From Pediococcus pentosaceus (GTDB lineage Bacteria; Bacillota; Bacilli; Lactobacillales; Lactobacillaceae): DNA of 34,391 nt. Within the stretch, counting starts at the first letter, position 1. Each line of letters starts with the position of its first letter. The position numbers and the translations under genes are program-made. Shown piece after piece: positions 1 to 7,381 of the stretch. Location: the NCBI RefSeq assembly GCF_001437285.1, contig NZ_JQBF01000010.1:1-34391 (forward strand), in the 5' to 3' direction. The notes under the pieces are model-generated. The model saw only the letters and a program-made list of their open reading frames with translations, did no database searches and was not told the DNA's origin.

Positions 1-438
1 TAAGACAGAAATTGGGGCATGTTTAGCCATATACGAAGCTTGAGAACCAAAATATTTGGCCATCCCTGTTTTAGAGGATGAACCGATTACTAACAAGTCC
101 GGATCAACACTAGGAATCACATTTTTTACAATAGTTTCCCCGGCTTCGCCTTCTGCTATGTATGTTTGTACTTTTTTAATGCCAAATTCCAAGGCAATTT
201 TTCGATAGTTTTGGAGATGTTTTTCCAATTCAGTTCGCTTTTGCGTAATGAAATTTTTATCTAAAGCTTGGTAAATATTAATGTCATTTTCTTCAATTAC
301 CGTAACCAAATCTAACTCAGAATCATCCTGTTTAGCACGATTCATTGCAAAACGGAATGCCAACTGCGCATCAGGGGAGTCGTCTACCCCCACCAAAATC
401 TTACTAAATCTTTTCGGATTAAATTCTCTTGAACTCAT
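1..438 (-). CDS. Universal stress protein (UspA family), C-terminus cut by window edge
   Basis: Open frame of 146 codons with no stop, running off the left edge. It starts at ATG 438 with GGAGGG six bases upstream. The start of the mature fold, with KILVGVDDSP at about residues 12-21, is the typical Usp first beta strand and Asp-containing loop. The C-terminal part reads VIGSSSKTG then YFGSQASY, followed by APISVL, which is normally a few residues from the end, so very little is missing. The nucleotide-binding consensus G-2x-G-9x-G(S/T) is degenerate here: the second Gly is Ser and the spacing is one shorter than in the neighbouring paralogue. It is a cytoplasmic stress protein of unknown specific role. 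It lies 28 bases downstream of a second usp gene in the same direction, so the two are probably co-transcribed. The family assignment is secure; nucleotide binding is doubtful. Confidence 0.9.
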   Translation of the reverse strand, partial: MSSREFNPKRFSKILVGVDDSPDAQLAFRFAMNRAKQDDSELDLVTVIEENDINIYQALDKNFITQKRTELEKHLQNYRKIALEFGIKKVQTYIAEGEAGETIVKNVIPSVDPDLLVIGSSSKTGMAKYFGSQASYMAKHAPISVL

Positions 439-466
439 GATTTTCCCTCCATGCTAATCCCTATTA

Positions 467-940
467 TCATTTTGAATATGGTAGATTATCAAGCTCGGTT
501 CGAACTAATAAAACATCCATCAATGCAACTCTTGTAACATAGTCCGCTACCGAACCAATCATTGCTCGTTGGAACGCGTTCAACCCCGTTGCCCCCATCA
601 TAATCAAATCTGTTCCCAGTTTTTCAGGCATCTCTGTAGCGATAATGGCCTTAGGATCGCCAGCTTCCACATATACCTCAACATCTTCAAAATCATATTT
701 ACGTTTGATTTGGTCCTTCAAATCTTCAACATACTCTTTAGCTCTACGAAGGGATACTTCAACATAATCCATGTTACTGCCCATATGTCCGTACACATCT
801 AAAAACCGTGAAGATTGAATTACAGTTAAAATATCTAAGTGAGCATGGTTACGCTTCGCCACAAAAATCGCTTTTTTCAAAGCTAATTCGCCCTTAGGAG
901 AGCCTTCAACTGGCACTAAAATCTTCTTATATTCAAGCAT
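467..940 (-). CDS. Universal stress protein (UspA family)
   Basis: Complete Usp protein of 157 residues, normal length for a single-domain family member. It opens with YKKILVPVEGSP. Near the C-terminus it carries GATG then nine residues then GS, the full G-2x-G-9x-G(S/T) ATP-binding consensus, followed by a terminal LLVRT strand. Start choice: an ATG at 946 lies only two bases from GAGGAG, while the ATG at 940 is eight bases away, so 940 is preferred; a further ATG at 973 has no ribosome binding site. It is the first gene of a likely two-gene usp operon with the partial paralogue downstream. A TATAAT -10 box lies just upstream. Usp proteins of this class bind ATP and help survival under stress; the physiological trigger cannot be read here. 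Confidence 0.92.
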   Translation of the reverse strand: MLEYKKILVPVEGSPKGELALKKAIFVAKRNHAHLDILTVIQSSRFLDVYGHMGSNMDYVEVSLRRAKEYVEDLKDQIKRKYDFEDVEVYVEAGDPKAIIATEMPEKLGTDLIMMGATGLNAFQRAMIGSVADYVTRVALMDVLLVRTELDNLPYSK

Positions 941-971
941 ATCCATTACTCCTCTATACGTTTCTGTTATC

Positions 972-977
972 ATTATA
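972..977 (-). promoter_or_regulatory. Probable -10 box for the usp operon
   Basis: The minus strand reads TATAAT here, 31 bases before the chosen usp start. No good -35 hexamer is seen 17 bases upstream; that position falls on a TAGCGCTA palindrome (about 993-1000) which could be a regulator site. Confidence 0.4.
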
Positions 978-1015
978 ATAAATTTTTTAAGATAGCGCTA
1001 CCAATAATGCCTTAG

Positions 1016-1040
1016 AAAAAAGCGAGTCCCCGCTCTTTTC
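1016..1040 (-). terminator. Rho-independent terminator of the tetR gene
   Basis: On the minus strand AGCG and CGCT pair around a GGGACT loop, extended by A-T pairs and followed by six T. It lies just after the TetR-family stop codon and separates that gene from the usp operon. Confidence 0.65.
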
Positions 1041-1048
1041 ATTTAAAA

Positions 1049-1561
1049 TTATCTTAAGAAGCGGTGAGCCACCATTACCATTTCTTGGTTAGTCTGCACA
1101 AGTCCATCTTTTATCCATTGTACAACCATTTGGTTTAGTCCTCCAGCCACAAAATTAACCCACATCACTGGGATATCCGTCCGAAGTTTAAAGATTCCTT
1201 GTTCAATTAAATCTGTTAAATAAAAGTTTAGTTTATCATACAAGCGATCATTTAAATCAGCATGAATTAGGGCTTCAATATACGAAGCATTCCGCCGACA
1301 GATTGAGAAAAACGCTTCTAAAAAGGTCCCAATATCATGATTAGGACGTACCATCAGATAGTTAAAGAAGTCAGTAAAAATTTGATCTATTTTATAATCA
1401 ATAATCTGATCTTTAGTTTTAAAGCTTCGGTAATACGACATTCTAGATACCGACGCCGTTTGACAAATATTACTTACCGATATACTGGCTAAGTCATTAT
1501 CTTTTAACAACTCAAATAGTGCATCGATGATCTTCTGTTTTGTTGCTTCATGATTAGCCAT
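1049..1561 (-). CDS. TetR/AcrR family transcriptional regulator
   Basis: A 170-residue protein with an N-terminal TetR helix-turn-helix: ATKQKIIDALFELL is helix 1, and ISVSNICQTASVSRMSYYRSF (split between helix 2 and the recognition helix) ends near residue 55. The rest is a helical ligand or dimerisation domain without a recognised ligand motif; its size and sequence fit the atypical Firmicutes TetR C-terminal class. Start: ATG 1561, with GAGG nine bases upstream overlapping the ispE stop; an in-frame GTG at 1576 overlaps that site and is rejected. It follows ispE by 11 bases and is probably co-transcribed and translationally linked to it. In B. subtilis the gene at this position is purR, an unrelated protein, so this is a replacement at a conserved locus. 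Its targets are unknown. Confidence 0.88.
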   Translation of the reverse strand: MANHEATKQKIIDALFELLKDNDLASISVSNICQTASVSRMSYYRSFKTKDQIIDYKIDQIFTDFFNYLMVRPNHDIGTFLEAFFSICRRNASYIEALIHADLNDRLYDKLNFYLTDLIEQGIFKLRTDIPVMWVNFVAGGLNQMVVQWIKDGLVQTNQEMVMVAHRFLR

Positions 1562-1572
1562 TATTATATACC

Positions 1573-2424
1573 TCACAAAATTCGAACTAAATATACTTCA
1601 TGACAAAAGCCCTTCAAGCTATTTACGATATGCTTGGCTCGGCTTGATTTTGACGCAACCCCAAATACCGTTGGCCCAGTCCCACTCATTTGAGCTGCAT
1701 CTGCCCCGTATTGTTTAATTCGATTTTTAATTTTTAAAACTTCCGGATGTTCTTTTCCGGTTACTTGCTCTAAAACATTGCCCATATAACGACAAATGTC
1801 TGTATAATCTTCACGCTCAATTGCATCTAAAATTGATTCGATATTAGAATGTTGGAGCTCTTTGTGTTCGATTTTACTAAGGATATACGGCGTCGACACA
1901 CTAAGTTTCGGTTTGGCAATCACCACCCACATAGGAGGTAATTTTTTTAAAGGAATTACTTTTTCACCTTTTCCCAAAACATGTGCCGTCCGGCTATACA
2001 CACAAAATGGTACATCGGAATCAATTTCTAAACCAATTTTAGCTAATACTTCTAAGCTAAGCTCAAGATTCCATAGTTTATTTAATCCTCGTAAAACGGC
2101 AGCAGCATCAGACGAACCTCCGCCTAATCCAGCTGCAACCGGAATGTGTTTACGTATTTCTATAATTACTTTGGCACGTACGTGATATTTTTCTTGTAAA
2201 ATCCGGGCAGCTTGATACGCCAAATTACGACTATCGTTAGGTAAAAAACCGGTATTCGTTCGAACTTTAATTCCCATTTTACCAGGAATACTTTCGATTT
2301 TTACATAATCCGCTAAATCGACCGAGGTCATAATCATGTTCCATTCTGGTAATCCATCAGGATGATTAAACGGCGTATCCAAAAATAGGTTTAACTTGGC
2401 TGGAGCTTTCTCGGTGATTTCCAT
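1573..2424 (-). CDS. ispE: 4-diphosphocytidyl-2-C-methyl-D-erythritol kinase (IspE), GHMP kinase
   Basis: A 283-residue GHMP kinase. APAKLNLFL at residues 7-15 holds the substrate-side Lys. The ATP-binding glycine loop PVAAGLGGGSSDAAA is at residues 95-109, and motif 3, MSGTGPTVFG, is near the C-terminus. IspE phosphorylates CDP-methylerythritol, the fourth step of the MEP isoprenoid pathway. The gene sits in the conserved veg-ispE order. ATG 2424 has AGGTGA five bases upstream. A mevalonate-pathway enzyme, HMG-CoA reductase, is encoded in this same window, so this IspE is probably an orphan MEP enzyme, as reported in other mevalonate-using Firmicutes such as Staphylococcus. Its true substrate is therefore open. 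Family assignment is sure; the reaction in this organism is not. Confidence 0.93.
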   Translation of the reverse strand: MEITEKAPAKLNLFLDTPFNHPDGLPEWNMIMTSVDLADYVKIESIPGKMGIKVRTNTGFLPNDSRNLAYQAARILQEKYHVRAKVIIEIRKHIPVAAGLGGGSSDAAAVLRGLNKLWNLELSLEVLAKIGLEIDSDVPFCVYSRTAHVLGKGEKVIPLKKLPPMWVVIAKPKLSVSTPYILSKIEHKELQHSNIESILDAIEREDYTDICRYMGNVLEQVTGKEHPEVLKIKNRIKQYGADAAQMSGTGPTVFGVASKSSRAKHIVNSLKGFCHEVYLVRIL

Positions 2425-2457
2425 CTACTTCACCTGTTTCGTTTGCTTTTAACCTAA

Positions 2458-2463
2458 ATTATA
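2458..2463 (-). promoter_or_regulatory. Probable -10 box for ispE
   Basis: The minus strand reads TATAAT, 34 bases before the ispE start and after the veg terminator. The -35 region is a run of T with no clear hexamer. Confidence 0.4.
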
Positions 2464-2481
2464 CTAAAAAATGGTAAAAAT

Positions 2482-2527
2482 AAAAAAGGCTAATAGTCAT
2501 AAAAGCTTAAATGCCCCAACTATCGCC
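2482..2527 (-). terminator. Terminator of veg
   Basis: On the minus strand GGC-G-ATAGT pairs with ACTAT-TA-GCC around a long A/T loop and is followed by six T. It starts 15 bases after the veg stop. The stem is imperfect. Confidence 0.55.
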
Positions 2528-2541
2528 AATTTAATTAGATA

Positions 2542-2844
2542 TTAGTCTTCATCAAATTCTTCAACGTCATCATCATCAAGCTCAATTGACAGCTCAGCTT
2601 GGTCGATTTCATCATCAAAGTTAACTTCGATGTTTCTTGTCAAAATATCCGTGTAACTGTATGACACACGTTCGAAGGAGTTCTCGTCTTGATCCAAATC
2701 TACTACGAAAACGGCTGGATATGTCATATGCAGGCGGCCACGACGCTTAGTAATCTTTTTACGTCCGATTTGAGCAACCACCAGTAATTCTTCCCCGATG
2801 CGACCATCGAGCTTATCCTTAATTGTAGCTAGTGTGTTTGGCAT
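2542..2844 (-). CDS. veg: Veg protein, biofilm-associated family
   Basis: A 100-residue protein. The core matches the Veg family: LATIKDKLDGRIGE near the N-terminus, GRKKITKRRG at about residues 27-36, then YPAVFVV and the SYSYTDIL block. Veg in B. subtilis is a small, highly transcribed protein of about 86 residues that influences biofilm gene expression. Here a very acidic tail of about 25 residues rich in Asp and Glu extends past the core. ATG 2844 has AAGG eight bases upstream; an in-frame GTG at 2853 overlaps that site and is rejected. The gene has its own well-formed promoter with an embedded inverted repeat and its own terminator, so it is probably monocistronic inside the metG-ispE block. 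Function in lactobacilli is inferred from the family only. Confidence 0.9.
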   Translation of the reverse strand: MPNTLATIKDKLDGRIGEELLVVAQIGRKKITKRRGRLHMTYPAVFVVDLDQDENSFERVSYSYTDILTRNIEVNFDDEIDQAELSIELDDDDVEEFDED

Positions 2845-2860
2845 TAACTTCACCTTCCCA

Positions 2861-2897
2861 TGTGAAACATTCTATCATAGTTTCACAAAGTTTGCAA
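2861..2897 (-). promoter_or_regulatory. veg promoter with a palindromic operator-like element
   Basis: The minus strand has -35 TTGCAA (2892-2897), a 17-base spacer and -10 TAGAAT (2869-2874) preceded by TGA, an extended -10. An 8-base inverted repeat, TGTGAAAC then 11 bases then GTTTCACA (2861-2887), is centred on the -10 box. The promoter is convincing; the operator is an inference. Confidence 0.65.
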
Positions 2898-2970
2898 TTT
2901 TACCACACGTACAATTTAATATCAACGCTTTACATTTCATTTTTTTATGCTTCAAGCCCATGAAAACGGA

Positions 2971-3864
2971 TTATTTTCGTTTAAGGCCTTCAATTTGAAT
3001 CCGATTATGCAATTTAATGAAATCCAGCACGGTTAATCGCTCTGGTCGCACTTGTGGATCAATACCTAAATCATCCAAAACATTTTGGATTTTAGCTTTG
3101 ATTTCCGGTTCTTTACCATAAAGTCCCTGCATATTGTTCCAAATATTTTTACGACGGTGCATAAAGCATCCGTGAACCGTCTTAAAGAAGTCTTTGTCGT
3201 CTTCTGGCATTACTTCCCAGTCAGCACGAGGCGTAAGGCTCACGATGGCTGAATCGACCTTAGGACGCGGCACAAATACCTTAGAAGAAACATCAAATTC
3301 AATTTGCGTATTCATTCGATATTGAACCACTACTGATAAGGAACCATATTCCTTATCGCCAGGTTGGGCTGTAAGGCGTTCTGCGACCTCTTTTTGCATC
3401 ATAACAACCATTTTATCGATGGGCAGAGTACTAGCCATAAATGTCTTTAAAATGGGGGTTGTAATGTAATACGGTAAGTTAGCTACCAATTTCAAACGAC
3501 GTTTTCCGTCTAAATGATTTTCGACTTCTTCGTTTACATTTGCTTTTAAAACGTCTTGATTAACCACCGTGATATTATCGTAAGGGCTAAGGGTTTCATA
3601 TAGGACGTTCATTAAATTACGATCAATTTCAAATGCTAAGACATGATGAGCACGTTTGGCAATTTGTTCAGTTAAACTACCAATTCCGGGTCCAACTTCA
3701 ATTACGTCATCCTCAGGAGATACTTCCGCAGCATCCACAATATTTAAAAGTACGTTAGGGTCAGTCAGAAAGTTTTGTCCTAGACTTTTCTTAGCTGATA
3801 ATCCATATTTTTCCAAGATAGCTCGAGTTCGAGTTGGATTACCAATATCCATTTGATTATTCAT
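2971..3864 (-). CDS. rsmA: 16S rRNA (adenine1518-N6/adenine1519-N6)-dimethyltransferase RsmA
   Basis: A 297-residue protein of standard KsgA/RsmA length. KKSLGQNFLTDPN (about residues 25-37) is the N-terminal signature. EVGPGIGS (56-63) is the SAM-binding motif I, FEID (78-81) binds the SAM ribose, and NLPYY (129-133) is the catalytic motif IV. It dimethylates two adjacent adenines in helix 45 of 16S rRNA during late 30S assembly; loss gives kasugamycin resistance in other bacteria. The start is ATG 3864, with GGAGG five bases upstream lying inside the end of rnmV; the two genes overlap by eight bases, so translation is probably coupled. The upstream ATG at 3876 overlaps that ribosome site and is rejected. 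It belongs to the tatD-rnmV-rsmA unit. Confidence 0.97.
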   Translation of the reverse strand: MNNQMDIGNPTRTRAILEKYGLSAKKSLGQNFLTDPNVLLNIVDAAEVSPEDDVIEVGPGIGSLTEQIAKRAHHVLAFEIDRNLMNVLYETLSPYDNITVVNQDVLKANVNEEVENHLDGKRRLKLVANLPYYITTPILKTFMASTLPIDKMVVMMQKEVAERLTAQPGDKEYGSLSVVVQYRMNTQIEFDVSSKVFVPRPKVDSAIVSLTPRADWEVMPEDDKDFFKTVHGCFMHRRKNIWNNMQGLYGKEPEIKAKIQNVLDDLGIDPQVRPERLTVLDFIKLHNRIQIEGLKRK

Positions 3865-4417
3865 TAATTCCTCCATTAATTTGTTCTACAGCATGATTAA
3901 AATCTGATTTTTCAACTTGGAACAGTTGTAACCTTTTAGGTAGTTGTTTGGCATTTACGTATCCAATCCCTAGTAAATCTCCCAAACGAATTCGCCGTTG
4001 TTTTGCCGCTGAACCCGCAATTAATCCAGCATCAATCAAATCACTCTGAGTAATTTGCGGTGCAGCATCCTCATCTTCCGTATAAAGATGCTCAAGTGAT
4101 TGGCGAATTACCTCCGGAGTGGCATGTTCGACTCCTAAGCTTCCCTTATGATCTGGAACAGCATCTTTTCGTTTCAAAAAAGCATGCTTGACGTTAGGAA
4201 CTTCGGCTGAAATAGTTTTACGAATCTTTTCGCCAGAGAAATCTGGATCTGTAAACACAATTACTCCGCGACTCTCTTGCAATTGGCGAATTTGTTCGAT
4301 GGTTTCATCAGATAACGCTGATCCCCTAGTTTCCAAGGTATCAGCGTTGACAGCTAGGTTGATTCTTTTAGTATCATCTTTTCCTTCTACTACAATGACT
4401 TCTTTAATTTTCTTCAT
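3857..4417 (-). CDS. rnmV: Ribonuclease M5
   Basis: A 186-residue Toprim-domain RNase, the same length as the B. subtilis enzyme. VVEGKDD holds the Toprim glutamate (E11), and FTDPDFSGEKIR carries the DxD pair (D57, D59) that binds Mg2+. RNase M5 performs the final maturation of 5S rRNA in low-GC Gram-positives with help from ribosomal protein L18. The start is ATG 4417, which reproduces the family N-terminus KIKEVIVVEG; the longer frame to 4450 is unsupported. Its first 14 bases overlap the end of tatD, and its end overlaps rsmA, so three genes form a tightly coupled unit. A 5S rRNA 3' end, the kind of substrate it processes, is at the right edge of this window. Confidence 0.95.
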   Translation of the reverse strand: MKKIKEVIVVEGKDDTKRINLAVNADTLETRGSALSDETIEQIRQLQESRGVIVFTDPDFSGEKIRKTISAEVPNVKHAFLKRKDAVPDHKGSLGVEHATPEVIRQSLEHLYTEDEDAAPQITQSDLIDAGLIAGSAAKQRRIRLGDLLGIGYVNAKQLPKRLQLFQVEKSDFNHAVEQINGGINE

Positions 4418-5186
4418 TTTTAATCCCATATAATTTACAAGTATTATCAAAAGTTATTTCGGCTAATTGATCAGGTGCCATATCGCGATGCCGAGCTAAG
4501 GCCTCCAGAACATATAGTGAAAAAGCCGGTTCATTTTGTTTTCCACGGAGCGGTTCTGGCGCTAGATATGGAGCGTCAGTTTCAACCATAATGCGATCTA
4601 AAGGCACTTGGCGAACTGCCTCATGGACTATTTTAGTTTTTTTGAAACTTGCCACTCCACTAAATGAAATGTTAAGCCCGATATCCAAGAACTTTTCCAT
4701 CCATTCCACATCGCCATTAAAACTATGCATAACTCCCTTGATTTTATCCACACCAGCATTTTTTAAAATCGCATAAGTATCTTCTGTAGCATCCCGATTG
4801 TGAATTGAAATTGGTAAATTTTGCTCGATAGCTATTTGAAGTTGTTCTTCAAAAACTTGACGCTGAACCTTTTGAGGCGAAGTATCCCAATGGTAATCCA
4901 ATCCAATTTCACCCAAGGCTACCACTTTCGGGTTTTGGAGCTGTTCTAATAGTTTTATTCGTTCAGCTTCGTGAAAATCTTTAGCGTCCTCTGGATGCCA
5001 CCCCACAATGGCATAGGTATGAGGATATTTTTCGGCTAACTGAATAGCTCGTTCATTTAGGACCGTATTGGAACCAACTTGAGCAGTCGCTATGACACCT
5101 AGTTTTTGGGCATGCTCAATATACTTTTGTTCGTTGCCCCAAAAAGCATCATCATTTAAATGCGTGTGTGAATCAAAAATATGCAT
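4404..5186 (-). CDS. tatD: TatD family metal-dependent DNase
   Basis: A 260-residue TIM-barrel hydrolase. Metal ligands are visible in order: HTH (H7, H9) in FDSHTHLND, GEIGLDYHW with the bridging Glu, PISIHNRDA, the His of VMHSFNG, and the Asp of ETDAPYLAP. TatD enzymes are Mg2+-dependent 3'-5' exonucleases linked to DNA repair and nucleic acid turnover. ATG 5186 has AAGGAGG five bases upstream. In Firmicutes the gene (yabD in B. subtilis) stands between metS and rnmV, as here. A hairpin-U structure lies between metG and this gene, so it may be expressed by read-through or from an unseen promoter. Confidence 0.95.
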   Translation of the reverse strand: MHIFDSHTHLNDDAFWGNEQKYIEHAQKLGVIATAQVGSNTVLNERAIQLAEKYPHTYAIVGWHPEDAKDFHEAERIKLLEQLQNPKVVALGEIGLDYHWDTSPQKVQRQVFEEQLQIAIEQNLPISIHNRDATEDTYAILKNAGVDKIKGVMHSFNGDVEWMEKFLDIGLNISFSGVASFKKTKIVHEAVRQVPLDRIMVETDAPYLAPEPLRGKQNEPAFSLYVLEALARHRDMAPDQLAEITFDNTCKLYGIKNEEN

Positions 5187-5203
5187 TTTTGCCTCCTTGA
5201 ATA

Positions 5204-5246
5204 TAAAAAGGGCTGGGACAAAACACCTGTTTCATCACCAGTCCCA
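5204..5246 (-). terminator. Hairpin terminator between metG and tatD
   Basis: On the minus strand TGGGAC and GTCCCA form the stem, with a long loop, followed by GCCC and five T. It begins 15 bases after the metG stop. The sequence style (GGGCTGGGACAAAA on the plus strand) resembles dispersed intergenic elements of low-GC Gram-positives. Confidence 0.6.
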
Positions 5247-5261
5247 TTGTGTTAAATCTTT

Positions 5262-7283
5262 TTAACCTAAAACATCGCCGTTTTGGTGTTGGTCGTCGAC
5301 CATCACGACTTTTACTTGGTCGTCATGTTCAGTTGATAAAATCATTCCTTGACTCATTTCCCCACGCATCTTACGTGGTTTCAAGTTAGCAACAATCACA
5401 ACTTTTTTACCTACTAAAACGCTTGGATCAGGATATGATTGAGCAATTCCCGAAAGAATTTGGCGTGGTTCTTCATCACCAGCATCTAACTTAAACTTCA
5501 ATAACTTGTCAGCACCCTTTACTGGACCTGCTTCAAGAACTTCAGCTACTCGAAGTTCTACCTTATCAAAAGCTTCGATCCGAATTTCTTTTTTCTGGTC
5601 TGTTGCCACAGCTTCGGCCTTTTTCTGGTTAGCTTCAGCCATTGCAGCACGCCCTTTTTTCTTGTCTGATTGAGTCATTTGGTTTTTAAGGAACTCAACT
5701 TCTTTTTCAACATCCAAACGAGGGAAAATTGGAGTTCCCTTTTCCACAACCTTTGTATCAGCAGGAATTTCACCAAACTTCAAACCTTGAAGTTCAAGTT
5801 GATTAACATCCAAGCCCAATTGTGCAAAGATTTTAGCTGGCGACTGAGTCATCATCGGTTGGATCAAAATTGCAATTACACGCAAACTTTCAGCCAAATG
5901 ATTCATGACACTTGCTAATTTTTGTTTAGATTCGTCGTCATCATTCCGTGCAAGAATCCAAGGCGTAGTTTCATCAATATACTTGTTTGTACGCGCAACT
6001 AATTTCCAAATTTCAGCTAAAGCATCTGCAAAATGAAGGTTGTTCATTAAGTCTTCATAGTTCTTAATTGTCGTAGCAGCTGTGGTTTCCAAATCTACAT
6101 CAACGTTATTAACGCCACTTTGGAAAGTTGGAATAACGCCGCCTTCATACTTGTTAATCATCGCTACCGTACGATTCAAAAGATTACCTAAATCATTAGC
6201 TAAATCAAAGTTAATTTTTGAAATAAAATCTTCCGGAGTAAAGTTACCATCATTTCCGTAAGGCATAGCTTTCAATAAGTAGTAGCGTAAAGCATCCAAA
6301 CCATAGTTTTTAACAATCGTTTCAGGGTAAATAACATTACCCTTTGACTTAGACATTTTACTGTCCTTCATCAATAACCAACCGTGACCATAAATTTGGT
6401 CGGGTTGTTCGAGGCCTAAGGCGTGCAACATAATTGGCCAGTAAATTGTATGAAAACGGACAATTTCTTTTCCAACCATATGAACATTGGCAGGCCAGAA
6501 TTTCTTAAAGTTACCATCTTCGTCACTGCTATAACCCAATGCGGTAATATAGTTAGACAACGCATCAATCCACACGTAAATGACATGTTTAGGATCATTT
6601 TTAATTGGAACTCCCCACTTAAAACCAGTTCGTGTAACCGCAAGATCTTCTAGACCAGGTTTGATAAAGTTATTAATCATTTCATTCATTCGGCTTGCCG
6701 GTTGAATAAAATTAGGATGAGTTTGGTAGTAATCTAATAACCAATCGGCATATTTGCTCATCTTAAAGAAGTAAGATTCTTCCTTAACTAATTCGACTTC
6801 GTTTCCAGAAGGAGCCTTTCCACCAGTTACGTTGCCGTCAGCATCACGGTAAACTTCAGCTAATTGAGATTCAGTAAAGTATTCTTCATCAGAAACTGAA
6901 TACCAACCTTCGTATTCACCAAGGTAGATATCGCCTTGATCTAATAATTTTTGAAAAATCTTTTGAACAGCTTTTTCATGATAATCATCTGTGGTACGGA
7001 TGAACTTATCATTAGTAATTTCAAGTAAATCCCAAAGTTTTTTGATATCCTCTGCCATGCCGTCAACATATGCTTTAGGAGTAGTGTTTAAAGCTTCAGC
7101 TTTTTGTTCGATTTTTAAACCGTGTTCGTCTGTTCCAGTTAAGAAGAAAACGTCCTTTCCTTCTAAACGTTGAAAGCGAGCTTCAGCATCACAAGCAATT
7201 GTTGTATAAGAATTACCGATATGAAGTTTTCCCGATGGGTAATAAATCGGCGTAGTAATATAGTATGTGTTATTTTCTGCCAT
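5262..7283 (-). CDS. metG: Methionyl-tRNA synthetase
   Basis: A 673-residue class I aminoacyl-tRNA synthetase. [11 protein letters not shown] (class I HIGH signature, H21-N24) and KMSKS (309-313) mark the ATP-activating Rossmann domain. The tRNA-anticodon helical domain follows, with a charged linker around residues 545-570. The C-terminal part from about residue 570 ([19 protein letters not shown]) is the Trbp111/EMAP-II-like OB-fold that binds tRNA and promotes dimerisation. It charges initiator and elongator tRNA-Met. ATG 7283 has a GAGG-type site upstream. It heads the conserved metG-tatD-rnmV-rsmA block. No T-box leader is visible in the 98 bases upstream. Confidence 0.98.
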   Translation of the reverse strand: MAENNTYYITTPIYYPSGKLHIGNSYTTIACDAEARFQRLEGKDVFFLTGTDEHGLKIEQKAEALNTTPKAYVDGMAEDIKKLWDLLEITNDKFIRTTDDYHEKAVQKIFQKLLDQGDIYLGEYEGWYSVSDEEYFTESQLAEVYRDADGNVTGGKAPSGNEVELVKEESYFFKMSKYADWLLDYYQTHPNFIQPASRMNEMINNFIKPGLEDLAVTRTGFKWGVPIKNDPKHVIYVWIDALSNYITALGYSSDEDGNFKKFWPANVHMVGKEIVRFHTIYWPIMLHALGLEQPDQIYGHGWLLMKDSKMSKSKGNVIYPETIVKNYGLDALRYYLLKAMPYGNDGNFTPEDFISKINFDLANDLGNLLNRTVAMINKYEGGVIPTFQSGVNNVDVDLETTAATTIKNYEDLMNNLHFADALAEIWKLVARTNKYIDETTPWILARNDDDESKQKLASVMNHLAESLRVIAILIQPMMTQSPAKIFAQLGLDVNQLELQGLKFGEIPADTKVVEKGTPIFPRLDVEKEVEFLKNQMTQSDKKKGRAAMAEANQKKAEAVATDQKKEIRIEAFDKVELRVAEVLEAGPVKGADKLLKFKLDAGDEEPRQILSGIAQSYPDPSVLVGKKVVIVANLKPRKMRGEMSQGMILSTEHDDQVKVVMVDDQHQNGDVLG

Positions 7284-7320
7284 TATGGTTCCTCTATTCT
7301 AGTCAAGTTAATTAATTGTA

Positions 7321-7329
7321 ATTGTATCA
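7321..7329 (-). promoter_or_regulatory. Extended -10 element for metG
   Basis: The minus strand reads TGA-TACAAT, an extended -10, 38 bases before the metG start. A TTGAC at 7341-7345 is too close (about 13 bases) to serve as its -35. Confidence 0.4.
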
Positions 7330-7381
7330 TATTTTATAGCGTCAAAAACCCGTCTCTTTAACGAAAATAACGATTTATTAA

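Noticed and set aside
7284-7381. T-box or SAM riboswitch before metG
   Set aside because: The 98-base spacer has no T-box sequence and no room for a SAM riboswitch fold.
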